A stretch of 34,052 nucleotides of DNA from Saprospiraceae bacterium (lineage in GTDB: Bacteria; Bacteroidota; Bacteroidia; Chitinophagales; Saprospiraceae), in NCBI GenBank assembly GCA_013002995.1, contig JABDLO010000290.1, positions 1 through 34,052 of the forward strand, in the 5' to 3' direction. The stretch's first letter is position 1. Each line of letters opens with the position of its first letter. This document shows positions 25,503 through 34,050 of the stretch, piece by piece. Made by a program: the position numbers and the translations under genes. Below the pieces are notes generated by a model that was not told where the DNA came from, did not search any database, and worked only from the letters and a program-made list of their open reading frames with translations.

Positions 25503-26072
25503 ATGCCATCATTACTAAAATTTTCTAAACCCTTAAAACAATTGAAGATGTCAACACCAAAGTCTTTACCATTGACCGTACAAGCACCCCTTACTTCTAA
25601 TCTGGGAGCCAGAGTTGTGATAGGTTCTGATCAATTGAGGCTCAGCTACGATAAAACCAATATTTATTGGTTGCTTGTAGTAGACCGAGTTTCACTGGAA
25701 GTTAAAGTGAATATCACATTTAGTGATAATCATGATGTACCTTCTCAGATTGCACCTTACCAGGGAGACTCTAAGTATTTACTTATCCTGACTACCTCAT
25801 TAATTAATTCTGCCAATATTCCTACAGGAGCATTTTACAATTATTTAGTAAGTGAAGGAGCAGGCCCGCAATTGGATAGGATGGAGCAAATTTATGAAAC
25901 ATTGAACTGTTCCAACTGGGGTTGGTTTGCTTATACCTATGTAGCAATCATGGGTGATGATTCTACTGATGGTTTTGAAGAATTCAGTTTTACCAATAGC
26001 ACCATTATGACCATATCTTTGATGCCAATTAAAGTTGGTGGAGATTATTATTACACTCCTGTAAGAAAATAA
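25503..26072 (+). CDS. protein of unknown function
   Basis: I do not recognise this 189 aa protein. ATG at 25503 and ATG at 25548 are both possible; the second gives 174 aa starting M-S-T-P-K-S-L-P-L-T and has a purine-rich leader. It has no signal peptide or membrane helix. Composition and alternating hydrophobic patterns (Y-W-L-L-V-V, V-N-I-T-F-S, T-I-M-T-I-S-L-M-P-I) suggest a mainly beta fold, with a Trp-rich piece S-N-W-G-W-F-A-Y near residue 140. It has its own upstream gap of over 200 bp with inverted repeats and is followed by a strong terminator, so it looks like a single-gene unit. Codon use resembles its neighbours. Confidence 0.75.
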   Translation: MPSLLKFSKPLKQLKMSTPKSLPLTVQAPLTSNLGARVVIGSDQLRLSYDKTNIYWLLVVDRVSLEVKVNITFSDNHDVPSQIAPYQGDSKYLLILTTSLINSANIPTGAFYNYLVSEGAGPQLDRMEQIYETLNCSNWGWFAYTYVAIMGDDSTDGFEEFSFTNSTIMTISLMPIKVGGDYYYTPVRK

Positions 26073-26103
26073 TAGGTCGTCAATTTAAAGAGTTAAAATT
26101 AAT

Positions 26104-26136
26104 TTTACAAGGGCACTATATTGGTGCCCTTGTAAA
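26104..26136. terminator. strong intrinsic-type hairpin
   Basis: A perfect 13-bp stem pairs 26104-26116 with 26124-26136 around a 7-base loop (TATATTG), with a GGGCAC core and A/T-rich flanks. It sits 31 bp past the stop of the unknown gene and ends 23 bp before the glycosyltransferase start, separating the two transcription units. Confidence 0.8.
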
Positions 26137-26159
26137 TTATTATATGACAACAACACCTT

Positions 26160-27335
26160 ATGAAACCCCATCTCATTGTCATAGGATTATATGTGCCAGG
26201 AACTGGATTTACAAGAGTCCTTCAATCTATATCACATCACCTTCAGGAAAATTATCAGGTGCATTGGATAGGGATTGGATATAAAGGGCCGATACTAGAG
26301 CATGGGTATAAAATTTACCCTAATAATGTTAATGGTGGGGATATGTATGGTGCTTACCTGGGAAAAGAGATGGTTGAAGAGCTTAAGCCAAATGCTGTAC
26401 TTCTGTTGAACGATTTTTGGATGCTTAAGAATTATCAACGTACCTTACACAATTGTCTCCCTGAAACCAGGATAGTTGCATACGTTCCCCTGGATGGAAA
26501 AATTGATACGCCACAATCAATTAAAGGTTCTGAATTTGTAGATGACCTTGTTTTGTATAATAATTTTTCTCTTAATGAAACTAAGAATGCATTTCTTCAA
26601 CTACAAGAAATGAAAGAAATTGATACCTTTCCCTCATTACATGTTGTAAATCATGGCCTCGAACTGAAGTCCTTTTATCCATTAAATAGAGATACATCAA
26701 AGAGACAAATTTTTCCGCAATTAGAATCTGATTCAATCGTGGTTCTTAATGCCAACCGCTACAATGAGAGGAAAAATATTGAGGGGACTATTGCAGGGTT
26801 CTCAGCATCCATTAAAGGGGTTAACCAAAATATTTATTTGTGTCTGCATATGCCGGGAATTGAACCTTTTCAATTGGAAGAATTAAACCATTTGCTGGAA
26901 AAGTATGGAATTCAAGATAGAACAATTGTTAATCCTTTGAAAGACCAGGGATATGTCAGCGATGAAACGTTGAATGTACTTTTTAATGCATGCGATATTG
27001 GATTAAATACAACACTTGGTGAAGGCTGGGGATTGGTCAGTTTTGAACATGCTGCTACAGGGGGAGCTCAAGTAGTTCCGGATCATACGGCATGCGGTGA
27101 ATTATGGAAGAATAATGGATTACTTATTCCTTGTGTCAAGGATGCAAAACTAAATACCAATCCATTTACAATGAGTAGAATTGAACCTAATGAGTGTGCA
27201 ACAATTTTAAGATCATTGTACCTAAACGATGAGTATTTGGAAAAAATTAGGAATAGATGTTTGCAATACACTCATTCTGGTGTGTTATCCTGGGAGCAGG
27301 TTTCAGAAGAATTCAAATCAATTATTGAAGGTTAA
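26160..27335 (+). CDS. GT4-like (GT-B fold) glycosyltransferase
   Basis: A 391 aa cytoplasmic glycosyltransferase. The N-terminal Rossmann half begins L-I-V-I-G-L-Y-V-P-G-T-G-F-T-R-V-L, the acceptor side with its Gly loop. The C-terminal half has L-N-A-N-R-Y-N-E-R-K-N-I, which opens the donor-binding domain, and the E-x7-E signature in G-E-G-W-G-L-V-S-F-E-H, where the Glu pair contacts the nucleotide sugar. The family uses NDP-sugars to build polysaccharides, glycolipids or glycoproteins; the donor and acceptor are not evident. It is not in a polysaccharide gene cluster. Its stop codon abuts directly on the stop of the converging dapA gene with no base between. Confidence 0.88.
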   Translation: MKPHLIVIGLYVPGTGFTRVLQSISHHLQENYQVHWIGIGYKGPILEHGYKIYPNNVNGGDMYGAYLGKEMVEELKPNAVLLLNDFWMLKNYQRTLHNCLPETRIVAYVPLDGKIDTPQSIKGSEFVDDLVLYNNFSLNETKNAFLQLQEMKEIDTFPSLHVVNHGLELKSFYPLNRDTSKRQIFPQLESDSIVVLNANRYNERKNIEGTIAGFSASIKGVNQNIYLCLHMPGIEPFQLEELNHLLEKYGIQDRTIVNPLKDQGYVSDETLNVLFNACDIGLNTTLGEGWGLVSFEHAATGGAQVVPDHTACGELWKNNGLLIPCVKDAKLNTNPFTMSRIEPNECATILRSLYLNDEYLEKIRNRCLQYTHSGVLSWEQVSEEFKSIIEG

Positions 27336-28229
27336 TTAAGAAGATCCATCCTTAACTTCCAGAAGTACTTCCTTGAGGTGATTATAATTTTCTTGTGACA
27401 TTGAAGCCAGAGGTAGTCTAACATCATTGGTGCAAAGTCCAAGTATTTCCATAGCTGATTTTATACCGACCGGGTTGCCTTCTACATATAGCCAATGGTG
27501 TAAATCATAAGTCTTATTATTAATTTTTCTCGCAGTTTCGTAGTCATTCATTAAAGCAGCATCCATCATGGATGAAAACTGGCGGGGTAGGGCATTGGCG
27601 ATTACGGAGATGACCCCTTCTCCTCCACAAGCGATCATAGGGAGAGCGACTTCATCGTCACCACTCGTAACGAAGAATCCCTCCGGCCTATTCTTGATTA
27701 TCCTGGTAGTCTGGATTAAATCTGCTGAAGCTTCTTTGATACCGATAAATTTTTCACTTGCTTTAGCAAGTTTTATGGTAGTGCTCCATTCCATATTAGA
27801 CCTTGTTCTTCCAGGAACATTATAAAGAATGATCGGTACAGGACATACTTCCTGCATTTCCATGTAATGTCTGTATATTCCTTCTTGTGATGGTTTAACA
27901 TAAGCAGGGCTTGAAGAAAGCACGGCATCGATTCCCTCGAAGCTGTATCGCTGTATCTTACGGGTTAGTTCCAGGGTATTATTCATCCCGAAGTTGCCCG
28001 CTACAATTGGTAACTTACCGTCAACATGCTTTATAGTGAAATCCAGTATTGAGCGGGATTCAGCCTCATTTAGAGTGGCTGTCTCCCCCGTAGATCCCAG
28101 CATAACAAGGAATTTCACTCCGCCTTCAATGACGTGATCAAGTATACGACCTAATGAATCGAAGTCTATTTTATTATCTCTGAAAGGGGTAACGACTGCT
28201 ACTCCTGTACCGTGGAATTTTGAGTTCAA
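27336..28229 (-). CDS. dapA: 4-hydroxy-tetrahydrodipicolinate synthase
   Basis: A 297 aa class I aldolase-type TIM barrel that condenses pyruvate with aspartate semialdehyde, the first committed step to diaminopimelate and lysine. Family marks are G-T-G-V-A-V-V-T-P-F, G-S-T-G-E-T-A-T-L (Thr-Thr region), Y-N-V-P-G-R-T (catalytic Tyr and substrate Arg) and F-I-G-I-K-E-A-S, whose Lys forms the Schiff base. G-D-D and G-G-E-G-V-I-S-V follow as expected. Length is normal. Its start overlaps the end of the DUF6913-like gene by 4 bp (28226-28229), indicating coupled translation; accA is further upstream in the same run. Diaminopimelate also feeds peptidoglycan. Confidence 0.96.
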   Translation of the reverse strand: MNSKFHGTGVAVVTPFRDNKIDFDSLGRILDHVIEGGVKFLVMLGSTGETATLNEAESRSILDFTIKHVDGKLPIVAGNFGMNNTLELTRKIQRYSFEGIDAVLSSSPAYVKPSQEGIYRHYMEMQEVCPVPIILYNVPGRTRSNMEWSTTIKLAKASEKFIGIKEASADLIQTTRIIKNRPEGFFVTSGDDEVALPMIACGGEGVISVIANALPRQFSSMMDAALMNDYETARKINNKTYDLHHWLYVEGNPVGIKSAMEILGLCTNDVRLPLASMSQENYNHLKEVLLEVKDGSS

Positions 28230-28750
28230 TGTGAAACTGTTTTGAGTTGATTTAAAATTTCATTTAATATTTTATCGAGGTTTCTGATATAGGGCATGTC
28301 AACGATGAGGTCGTAAAGATGCTCAGCTTCCTGACAATTAAGTCCAACTTTCATTCTCGCTGATGACAATTGTATGATATAAGAATAACAATCTCTCATA
28401 CTTTTGATGGGGCAGATTAAAATATCAGCATCCCAATCAAGAAACTCTTCAACATAGGTACTTTGAGGAGTTCCATCCCAGCTTATTTCTTTCCGGGAAA
28501 AAGTTTTTTGGGACAAATTTGCGACATCTAATTTTTGATCGATATAGGATAAAGTCTTGACTATTCTTCCTTGTCCTTTTAGTTTTTGTTTGAATTCATG
28601 GATGGTGGTATGATCATCGAGATTTTCTATTTCATACAAGATCCCAATTTTTTTACCCATATTGTAGTGTCCATTATCCTCTTGACGGACATTGGGTTTC
28701 CGATCATGTAGTTTCTTCTTGTAGGACCATTTTTTGATGTGAGTTAACAT
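28226..28750 (-). CDS. DUF6913-like protein of unknown function
   Basis: The ATG at 28750 gives 174 aa (M-L-T-H-I-K-K-W-S-Y-K-K-K), starting 4 bp after the accA stop; a longer frame from 28807 overlaps accA and adds only a Lys-rich leader. The very basic N-terminus, then a Rossmann-like part (K-K-I-G-I-L-Y-E-I-E), F-S-R-K-E-I-S-W-D-G-T-P, F-L-D-W-D-A-D-I-L-I-C and S-A-R-M-K-V-G-L-N fit the Bacteroidota family DUF6913 as I remember it. I recall flavobacterial members lying next to dapA, as here, where the stop overlaps the dapA start by 4 bp. The conserved pairing hints at a link to lysine or diaminopimelate metabolism, but no activity is known to me. Confidence 0.8.
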   Translation of the reverse strand: MLTHIKKWSYKKKLHDRKPNVRQEDNGHYNMGKKIGILYEIENLDDHTTIHEFKQKLKGQGRIVKTLSYIDQKLDVANLSQKTFSRKEISWDGTPQSTYVEEFLDWDADILICPIKSMRDCYSYIIQLSSARMKVGLNCQEAEHLYDLIVDMPYIRNLDKILNEILNQLKTVSH

Positions 28751-28754
28751 CTTA

Positions 28755-29747
28755 TTACTTGCTGCTCTTTTCTTCTTTTTCTTCTGGTTCAGACTGGCGA
28801 ATGTCAAAGCGACCCATCTGACTGTATTTATTTATTCTGGAAGTGATTCTTTCTTCCGGATCCATTTCCATTAACGCATGGATTTCTTTTTTCATATGCG
28901 TTCTTAAGACTTTAACCATCTTTTCCGGATCAGAATGAGCTCCACCAAGTGGTTCTTTTATTATATCATCTATCAATCCAAATTCCAACATATGATCTGC
29001 TGTCAATTTGAGTGCTTCAGCCGCTTCTTCTTTGTGGTCCCAGCTTCTCCATAAAATGGAAGAACAAGATTCAGGGGAAATAACAGAATACCATGTATTT
29101 TCAAGCATGAATACTTTATCACCGAGTCCGATCCCTAATGCACCACCGGAAGCTCCTTCACCTATTACATAACACAAGATTGGTACCTTTAATTGAGCCA
29201 TTTCAAAAAGATTTTTTGCAATGGCCTCAGCTTGCCCTCTTTCTTCGGCTTCAATACCAGGGAATGCTCCGGGTGTATCTATCAGGCATATGACCGGATA
29301 ATTGAACCGCTCTGCCATTTTCATTAACCTCAAGGCTTTGCGATACCCTTCAGGATTGGCCATACCAAAATTTCTGTACTGCCTCATCTTAGTGCTTACA
29401 CCTTTCTGGTGTCCCATGATGACAACAGTCTGACCATTAATTCTCCCTATACCACCTACGATTGCTTTATCATCTTTATAATACCGATCTCCATGTAGTT
29501 CAATGAATCGCTTACAGATATTTTCAATATAGTGAAGCGTATATGGACGCTCAGGATGTCTTGACAATTGTACCTTTTGCCATCCTGAAAGATTAGAATA
29601 GATATCCTTCTTTACGTTTTTGATTTTTGCTTCAAGTTCCTTGATCTTATCGGAGACATCAATATCTCCTTCTTCACCCACTTGTCGGATCTTTTCAAGT
29701 TGTTCGTACAGATTCTCAAGTGGTTTTTCAAATTCCAGGAAAACCAT
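28755..29747 (-). CDS. accA: acetyl-CoA carboxylase carboxyltransferase subunit alpha
   Basis: A 330 aa subunit that, with AccD, moves the carboxyl group from biotin to acetyl-CoA to make malonyl-CoA for fatty acid synthesis. The N-terminal helical part ([11 protein letters not shown]) and [17 protein letters not shown] are standard. The crotonase-like core has [29 protein letters not shown] (oxyanion glycines) and [12 protein letters not shown]. The C-terminal tail is acidic and Lys-rich ([11 protein letters not shown]). It appears to head an operon with the DUF6913-like gene and dapA. accD is not in the window. Confidence 0.97.
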   Translation of the reverse strand: MVFLEFEKPLENLYEQLEKIRQVGEEGDIDVSDKIKELEAKIKNVKKDIYSNLSGWQKVQLSRHPERPYTLHYIENICKRFIELHGDRYYKDDKAIVGGIGRINGQTVVIMGHQKGVSTKMRQYRNFGMANPEGYRKALRLMKMAERFNYPVICLIDTPGAFPGIEAEERGQAEAIAKNLFEMAQLKVPILCYVIGEGASGGALGIGLGDKVFMLENTWYSVISPESCSSILWRSWDHKEEAAEALKLTADHMLEFGLIDDIIKEPLGGAHSDPEKMVKVLRTHMKKEIHALMEMDPEERITSRINKYSQMGRFDIRQSEPEEKEEKSSK

Positions 29748-30038
29748 GGCAAGTCCGTTTTAGTTATTGATTGTTTTCGTCTGTTTTTGGTATTTCGACT
29801 CATAAAAGTAGTAATATTTGTCTCAGTCATAGGTTGTTAATTGTATTTTTTAAATCGATATGCGTTCTTTACACATAAAAGGAATTCATCTTTTTTAAGG
29901 ATAATTCATACAGCCTTTCACTTCTAATTCCCTTTTTTTACTAACTTCCCAGCATTCTGATGACCTTCAACCATTGTTGCGTTTATTGGTTAAAATAGAT
30001 GCTTACATAATTGAATATTTTCTTGAAAATTAACTGAT
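29748..30038. other. divergent intergenic region, no gene seen
   Basis: A 291-bp A+T-rich gap between the divergent accA and fatty acid hydroxylase-family genes, so it should hold both promoters. Searching by eye for TTTG and TAnnTTTG pairs gave nothing convincing on either strand. Short frames here are not protein-like. Confidence 0.5.
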
Positions 30039-30857
30039 ATGGAAAGTTTTTTGGCCTTTTTTGAAAATTTAACCAATCTCCAGAAACTAGGATGGATTTT
30101 CATAGTGATGTCATTTTGTTTCTTCCTTGAGTATGGCCTTCCACTGGTTAAGATGGAATATAATAAGATGAAACATGTAGGCATCAATCTCATCTTCCTG
30201 GCATTTACCATTACGATTAATGCTTTATTTGGTATAGCAACAGTTGGGATATTCAACTGGATTGGAGAAACACAGTTTGGGTTGCTCAATTGGATCAATC
30301 TACCGCTATGGATGGAATTGATCATTGGAATAATGATTTTAGACCTGGTTGCACAATACTGGGTCCACTATTTATTGCATAAGATCAAATGGATGTGGAA
30401 GCTCCATATGGTACACCATAGTGACACTCATGTAGATGTAACCACTGGGACAAGGCATCATCCGGGAGATTATATCATGAGGGAAGTATTCGCTTTAGGA
30501 GCAGTCGTAGTTGCTGGATTACCATTTGCATTTTATATGGTGTATAGAATAATGACGGTATTTACAACTTACATAACTCACGCTAACTGGGAGATCCCTC
30601 TTGGGTTGGATAAGGTAATTAGTTATGTGTTTATCTCACCTAATATGCATAAATTCCATCATCATTTTGAGCGGCCCTGGACAGACACCAATTTTGGGAA
30701 TATTTTTTCAATTTGGGATCGTATGTTCGGAACATTAACCTATGATGATCCTTCCAAGATCAAGTACGGCCTGGATGTGCTTGATGATGCTACTGATGAG
30801 GATGTAATGTTCCAGTTAAAAATTCCATTTGATAAGAATATAAAGACAGATTACTAA
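30039..30857 (+). CDS. sterol desaturase / fatty acid hydroxylase family membrane protein
   Basis: A 272 aa integral membrane di-iron enzyme with about four to six hydrophobic segments. The His clusters that hold the two irons are all present: H-Y-L-L-H, H-M-V-H-H-S-D, R-H-H-P-G-D and M-H-K-F-H-H-H. The final box is followed by T-N-F-G-N-I-F-S-I-W-D-R-M-F-G-T, a strong mark of the family. Members hydroxylate or desaturate lipid chains, sterols or carotenoids using O2. The lipid substrate cannot be read from the sequence. The gene starts 6 bp upstream of a carboxypeptidase lipoprotein gene on the same strand, probably cotranscribed, though no functional link is obvious. Confidence 0.92.
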   Translation: MESFLAFFENLTNLQKLGWIFIVMSFCFFLEYGLPLVKMEYNKMKHVGINLIFLAFTITINALFGIATVGIFNWIGETQFGLLNWINLPLWMELIIGIMILDLVAQYWVHYLLHKIKWMWKLHMVHHSDTHVDVTTGTRHHPGDYIMREVFALGAVVVAGLPFAFYMVYRIMTVFTTYITHANWEIPLGLDKVISYVFISPNMHKFHHHFERPWTDTNFGNIFSIWDRMFGTLTYDDPSKIKYGLDVLDDATDEDVMFQLKIPFDKNIKTDY

Positions 30858-30863
30858 AACATT

Positions 30864-32342
30864 ATGAAAAGATTGTTATCGATCATTGCTATTTCATTCA
30901 TAGCACTCTCAGCTTGTTTTTCTACTACAGTGATTTCTGATCCTGTATCTTTAGATGAAGACAATTATACTATACCTATCCTTTCAGGTGATTTATTATC
31001 TCCCGATCACTGGTATCAATTGCACAGGAACTATAAGGAGCCAAACATCACTCACCGACGAATGAAGCATGGAGATATTCAACCTCTCATTCAGAAAGTT
31101 GGAAAACATGCTGATTTTAGTGTTAAGATGCTGGGTCATTCTGTGGAAGGCAGAAGCATATCATTGATCAGTTATGGAAATGGACCCGTAGATGTATTGA
31201 TGTGGTCCCAGATGCATGGCAATGAAGCAACTGCTACGATGGCCATCATGGATATTTTTAATTACCTCAGTGATGATGAAGTTGATGAAGCCTTTAAAGA
31301 GGTGATGAAAAAGAAATTGACCTTACATTTCATTCCCATGTTAAATCCGGATGGAGCTGAAAAATTTCAACGAAGGAATGCTCTTGGAGTAGATTTAAAT
31401 AGAGATGCCTTAAGATTGCAGAACCCTGAGACCATTATATTAAAAGGAGTAAGGGATAGCCTGGATGCGGACTGGGGATTCAATCTTCATGACCAGAATA
31501 GATATTATGCTGCAGGTTTTCACCCGCAGACAGCTTCTATTTCATTTCTGGCACCTGCTTATAATTATGAAAAAGACATCAATGAGATCCGTGGAAGAGC
31601 AATGCAGCAGATCGGAAGATTGGATGAAGTGTTGCAGCGATATATTCACGGGAAAGTAGCTAAATATAACGATGCATTTGAACCTCGCGCTTTTGGTGAC
31701 AACATACAGAAATGGGGAACAAGTACCATCCTGATTGAATCGGGAGGACTGGTTAATGACCGTGAAAAGCAAAAATTACGGCAACTTCATTTTATGATCT
31801 TATTGTCTTCTTTCCAGGATATCATGTATGAAAAATACAAAGAAACCTCTAAGCAGAAGTATGAGGATATCCCTTTCAATGATAGCAATATGTTCAATGA
31901 GTTGCTTATCAGGAACGGGACATTTGTAAGGAACGGAAAGCCATATATTCTAGATATTGCCTTCCGACATAGTGAAGTTGACGATGAAGATCATTCAGCA
32001 TATTATCTCAAAGGATCTATTTCTGACATAGGAGACCTTTCTACCAGGTTTGGTTATGATGTATTAGATGCCGGAGGATATGAGATTATCCCTGGAAAGG
32101 TGTGGGAAGAACCGCTGACTTCTCCTTTAGAGAATAATGATAAACTTGCTGAAGGATATACAGATTTCCTATTTCCTGATGCTCCCGGGATGGAAACGTA
32201 CTCAGGAAAACCATGGCGATACTATCCATCAATAGAAGAGGTTGATCAATCGGTTGATATAGGACATAATCCCTCCTTGTTGTTGATGAAAGATGGGAAG
32301 ATTCATTTTGCCATTGTAAATGGAATGGTTTATAAAATTTAA
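30864..32342 (+). CDS. M14-family zinc carboxypeptidase, putative lipoprotein
   Basis: A 492 aa envelope peptidase. The N-terminus (M-K-R-L-L-S-I-I-A-I-S-F-I-A-L-S-A-C) is a clear lipoprotein signal with L-S-A-C lipobox, so Cys18 is probably acylated. The M14 domain spans about 75-330: zinc ligands His and Glu in Q-M-H-G-N-E-A-T, substrate-binding Asn and Arg in V-D-L-N-R-D, the third zinc ligand His in F-N-L-H-D-Q, and the catalytic Glu in I-L-I-E-S-G-G. After it comes a beta-rich tail of about 150 residues of no known family. It trims C-terminal residues from peptides, or possibly cell wall peptides. A stem-loop follows the gene. Confidence 0.91.
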   Translation: MKRLLSIIAISFIALSACFSTTVISDPVSLDEDNYTIPILSGDLLSPDHWYQLHRNYKEPNITHRRMKHGDIQPLIQKVGKHADFSVKMLGHSVEGRSISLISYGNGPVDVLMWSQMHGNEATATMAIMDIFNYLSDDEVDEAFKEVMKKKLTLHFIPMLNPDGAEKFQRRNALGVDLNRDALRLQNPETIILKGVRDSLDADWGFNLHDQNRYYAAGFHPQTASISFLAPAYNYEKDINEIRGRAMQQIGRLDEVLQRYIHGKVAKYNDAFEPRAFGDNIQKWGTSTILIESGGLVNDREKQKLRQLHFMILLSSFQDIMYEKYKETSKQKYEDIPFNDSNMFNELLIRNGTFVRNGKPYILDIAFRHSEVDDEDHSAYYLKGSISDIGDLSTRFGYDVLDAGGYEIIPGKVWEEPLTSPLENNDKLAEGYTDFLFPDAPGMETYSGKPWRYYPSIEEVDQSVDIGHNPSLLLMKDGKIHFAIVNGMVYKI

Positions 32343-32390
32343 TGACTGGTCTTCAAAAAGGCGAAGCAGAGCTTCTTAAAGCGTATTACA

Positions 32391-32410
32391 TTTAAGCCGG
32401 GAGGCTTAAA
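32391..32410. terminator. bidirectional hairpin terminator between convergent genes
   Basis: A perfect 8-bp stem TTTAAGCC / GGCTTAAA (32391-32398 with 32403-32410) encloses a GGGA loop, with A/T-rich lower arms giving T-runs on either strand. A smaller stem, GAAGC / GCTTC, is at 32363-32375. Both lie in the 85-bp gap between the carboxypeptidase stop and the converging permease stop, which fits termination in both directions. Confidence 0.6.
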
Positions 32411-32427
32411 TTGTCGATCTTAAAGAA

Positions 32428-34050
32428 TTATACTTCCTTCCTTAATACTTCCAGCGGTGATTTATTAACCACGTCACGGCTATTATAAATGCCTATTATG
32501 ACAGTCAATGCAACAATAAGGAAGAATACACCAATAATTGGCAACCATCGGATGTCAAATTCCAATTCAAAGACAAACTTTGCCAAACAGAAACTGCCCA
32601 CTAAAGCTATCGCAATTCCAGTGATAGAAGACAAACTACCTAGCATGGCATATTCAATGAAATTGATCTTAGTGATCTGGCTTTTAACGGCACCAATGGT
32701 TCTCAACAATACGCTCTCTCTGATCCTCTGAAACTTACTCAGGAAAAGAGAACTGATAAGAACAATCAAACCAATTAGTATACTGAAGGCAGCCATAAAT
32801 TGAATTACATAACTCACTTTGGTGAGAATATCATTCAATGTGATGAGTATCGACCCAAGATCAATGACTGAAACATTAGGAAAAGCTTTTACAACTTCAT
32901 TCCTGTATGCTGCTGTGGTCTCTGTATCAGGGCTCTTGGTTACCAGGATATTAAATTGAGGAGCATTTTCGAGCACGCCAGTAGGGAAAAGGATAAAGAA
33001 TCGAGATTCCAAATTACGAAAATCCAATTCCCTGATGCTTCCCACATAAGTAGTGATGCGTGTTCCCTGGACATTCCATACCAACTCATCTCCGAGATCA
33101 ACATCAAGACCACGTGCATATCTGTCTCCCAAAGAAATAAATATAGAATCTCCGAGTTCCACCTTTCCCACATATTCACCTTTAATCAATTTCTCGCTAG
33201 GATCCATGGTCTCCTGAAAGCTTACCCTTGCCTCTCTATTGATGGCCCACCTTCTTGACCTTCTGGTTGTATCAGCTAGCCACTCTTTTTTACTCTTTCC
33301 TTTAAATGCTTCCAGGTCCATGGTAACCACCGGCACATTCTGAAGAACAGGTAGGTCATATTTTTCAGTCATATCAACCAACCCGTCTTTCTGGTCCTTT
33401 TCAATACCGAATAGAATCATATTGGGTTGATTCCCTGCTCCCATACTGGCGACATTCTCTAATATGAGTCCCTGAATGATGAATAAGGTTGTCAAAATGG
33501 CTGTACCCAAACCAATGGATACAATCAACGTCTGTGTCTGATTGTGAGGCCGGTACAGATTAGATAATCCTTGACGGAATGCGAAGTTCCAGTTTCTTGG
33601 GAAATACTTTTTTACCGCCCACATAATGAATTTGGATACACCATATAGCACCAGGAAAGCAGCAATTAACCCTCCCGTAAATCCTGCTGCATCTTCTAAA
33701 TATCCGGTCAGCCTCCACATGAAACCAAAAATTCCCAGGATAATACCCACGTAAATAAATATTCTTACAGGATCTAACTTGCTCGTTTCTTCTTCTACAG
33801 ATGTGCGTAAAGTCCTTAATGGACTGACTTTTCTGATTGAAACAAGGGGTATCAATGCAAAAAGTGTCGTAATGGCCATACCGACAAGAATCCCCTCACC
33901 GATGGCCCTCCAGCTGATATCCATATCAACTTCATAAGGAAGCAAATCCTGGAGAATAAGCGGCAATAATACTTGTATTCCGCTTCCAATAGCAGCCCCA
34001 ACCAAAACACTTAATAAACCAAGTGAAATGATCTGGGCAAAATATATGGT
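32428..34050 (-). CDS. ABC transporter permease, FtsX/YbbP-like, C-terminal part (cut by window end)
   Basis: An inner-membrane permease whose N-terminal part lies beyond the window: the frame stays open to the right edge (Y-F-A-Q-I-I-S-L-G-L-L-S-V-L), so any start inside the window is artificial. The visible 540 residues have about eight hydrophobic segments in two FtsX-like blocks. The first ends S-I-R-K-V-S-P-L-R-T-L-R; then come R-Q-G-L-S-N-L-Y-R-P, T-Q-T-L-I-V-S-I-G-L-G, a large periplasmic domain (about residues 215-390), and the last block with L-L-R-T-I-G-A-V-K-S-Q-I and the tail P-L-E-V-L-R-K-E-V. This is the duplicated YbbP layout, about 800 aa when complete, usually paired with a LolD/YbbA-type ATPase and linked to lipid or esterase export. 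The ATPase would be expected to the right. Confidence 0.88.
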   Translation of the reverse strand, partial: TIYFAQIISLGLLSVLVGAAIGSGIQVLLPLILQDLLPYEVDMDISWRAIGEGILVGMAITTLFALIPLVSIRKVSPLRTLRTSVEEETSKLDPVRIFIYVGIILGIFGFMWRLTGYLEDAAGFTGGLIAAFLVLYGVSKFIMWAVKKYFPRNWNFAFRQGLSNLYRPHNQTQTLIVSIGLGTAILTTLFIIQGLILENVASMGAGNQPNMILFGIEKDQKDGLVDMTEKYDLPVLQNVPVVTMDLEAFKGKSKKEWLADTTRRSRRWAINREARVSFQETMDPSEKLIKGEYVGKVELGDSIFISLGDRYARGLDVDLGDELVWNVQGTRITTYVGSIRELDFRNLESRFFILFPTGVLENAPQFNILVTKSPDTETTAAYRNEVVKAFPNVSVIDLGSILITLNDILTKVSYVIQFMAAFSILIGLIVLISSLFLSKFQRIRESVLLRTIGAVKSQITKINFIEYAMLGSLSSITGIAIALVGSFCLAKFVFELEFDIRWLPIIGVFFLIVALTVIIGIYNSRDVVNKSPLEVLRKEV

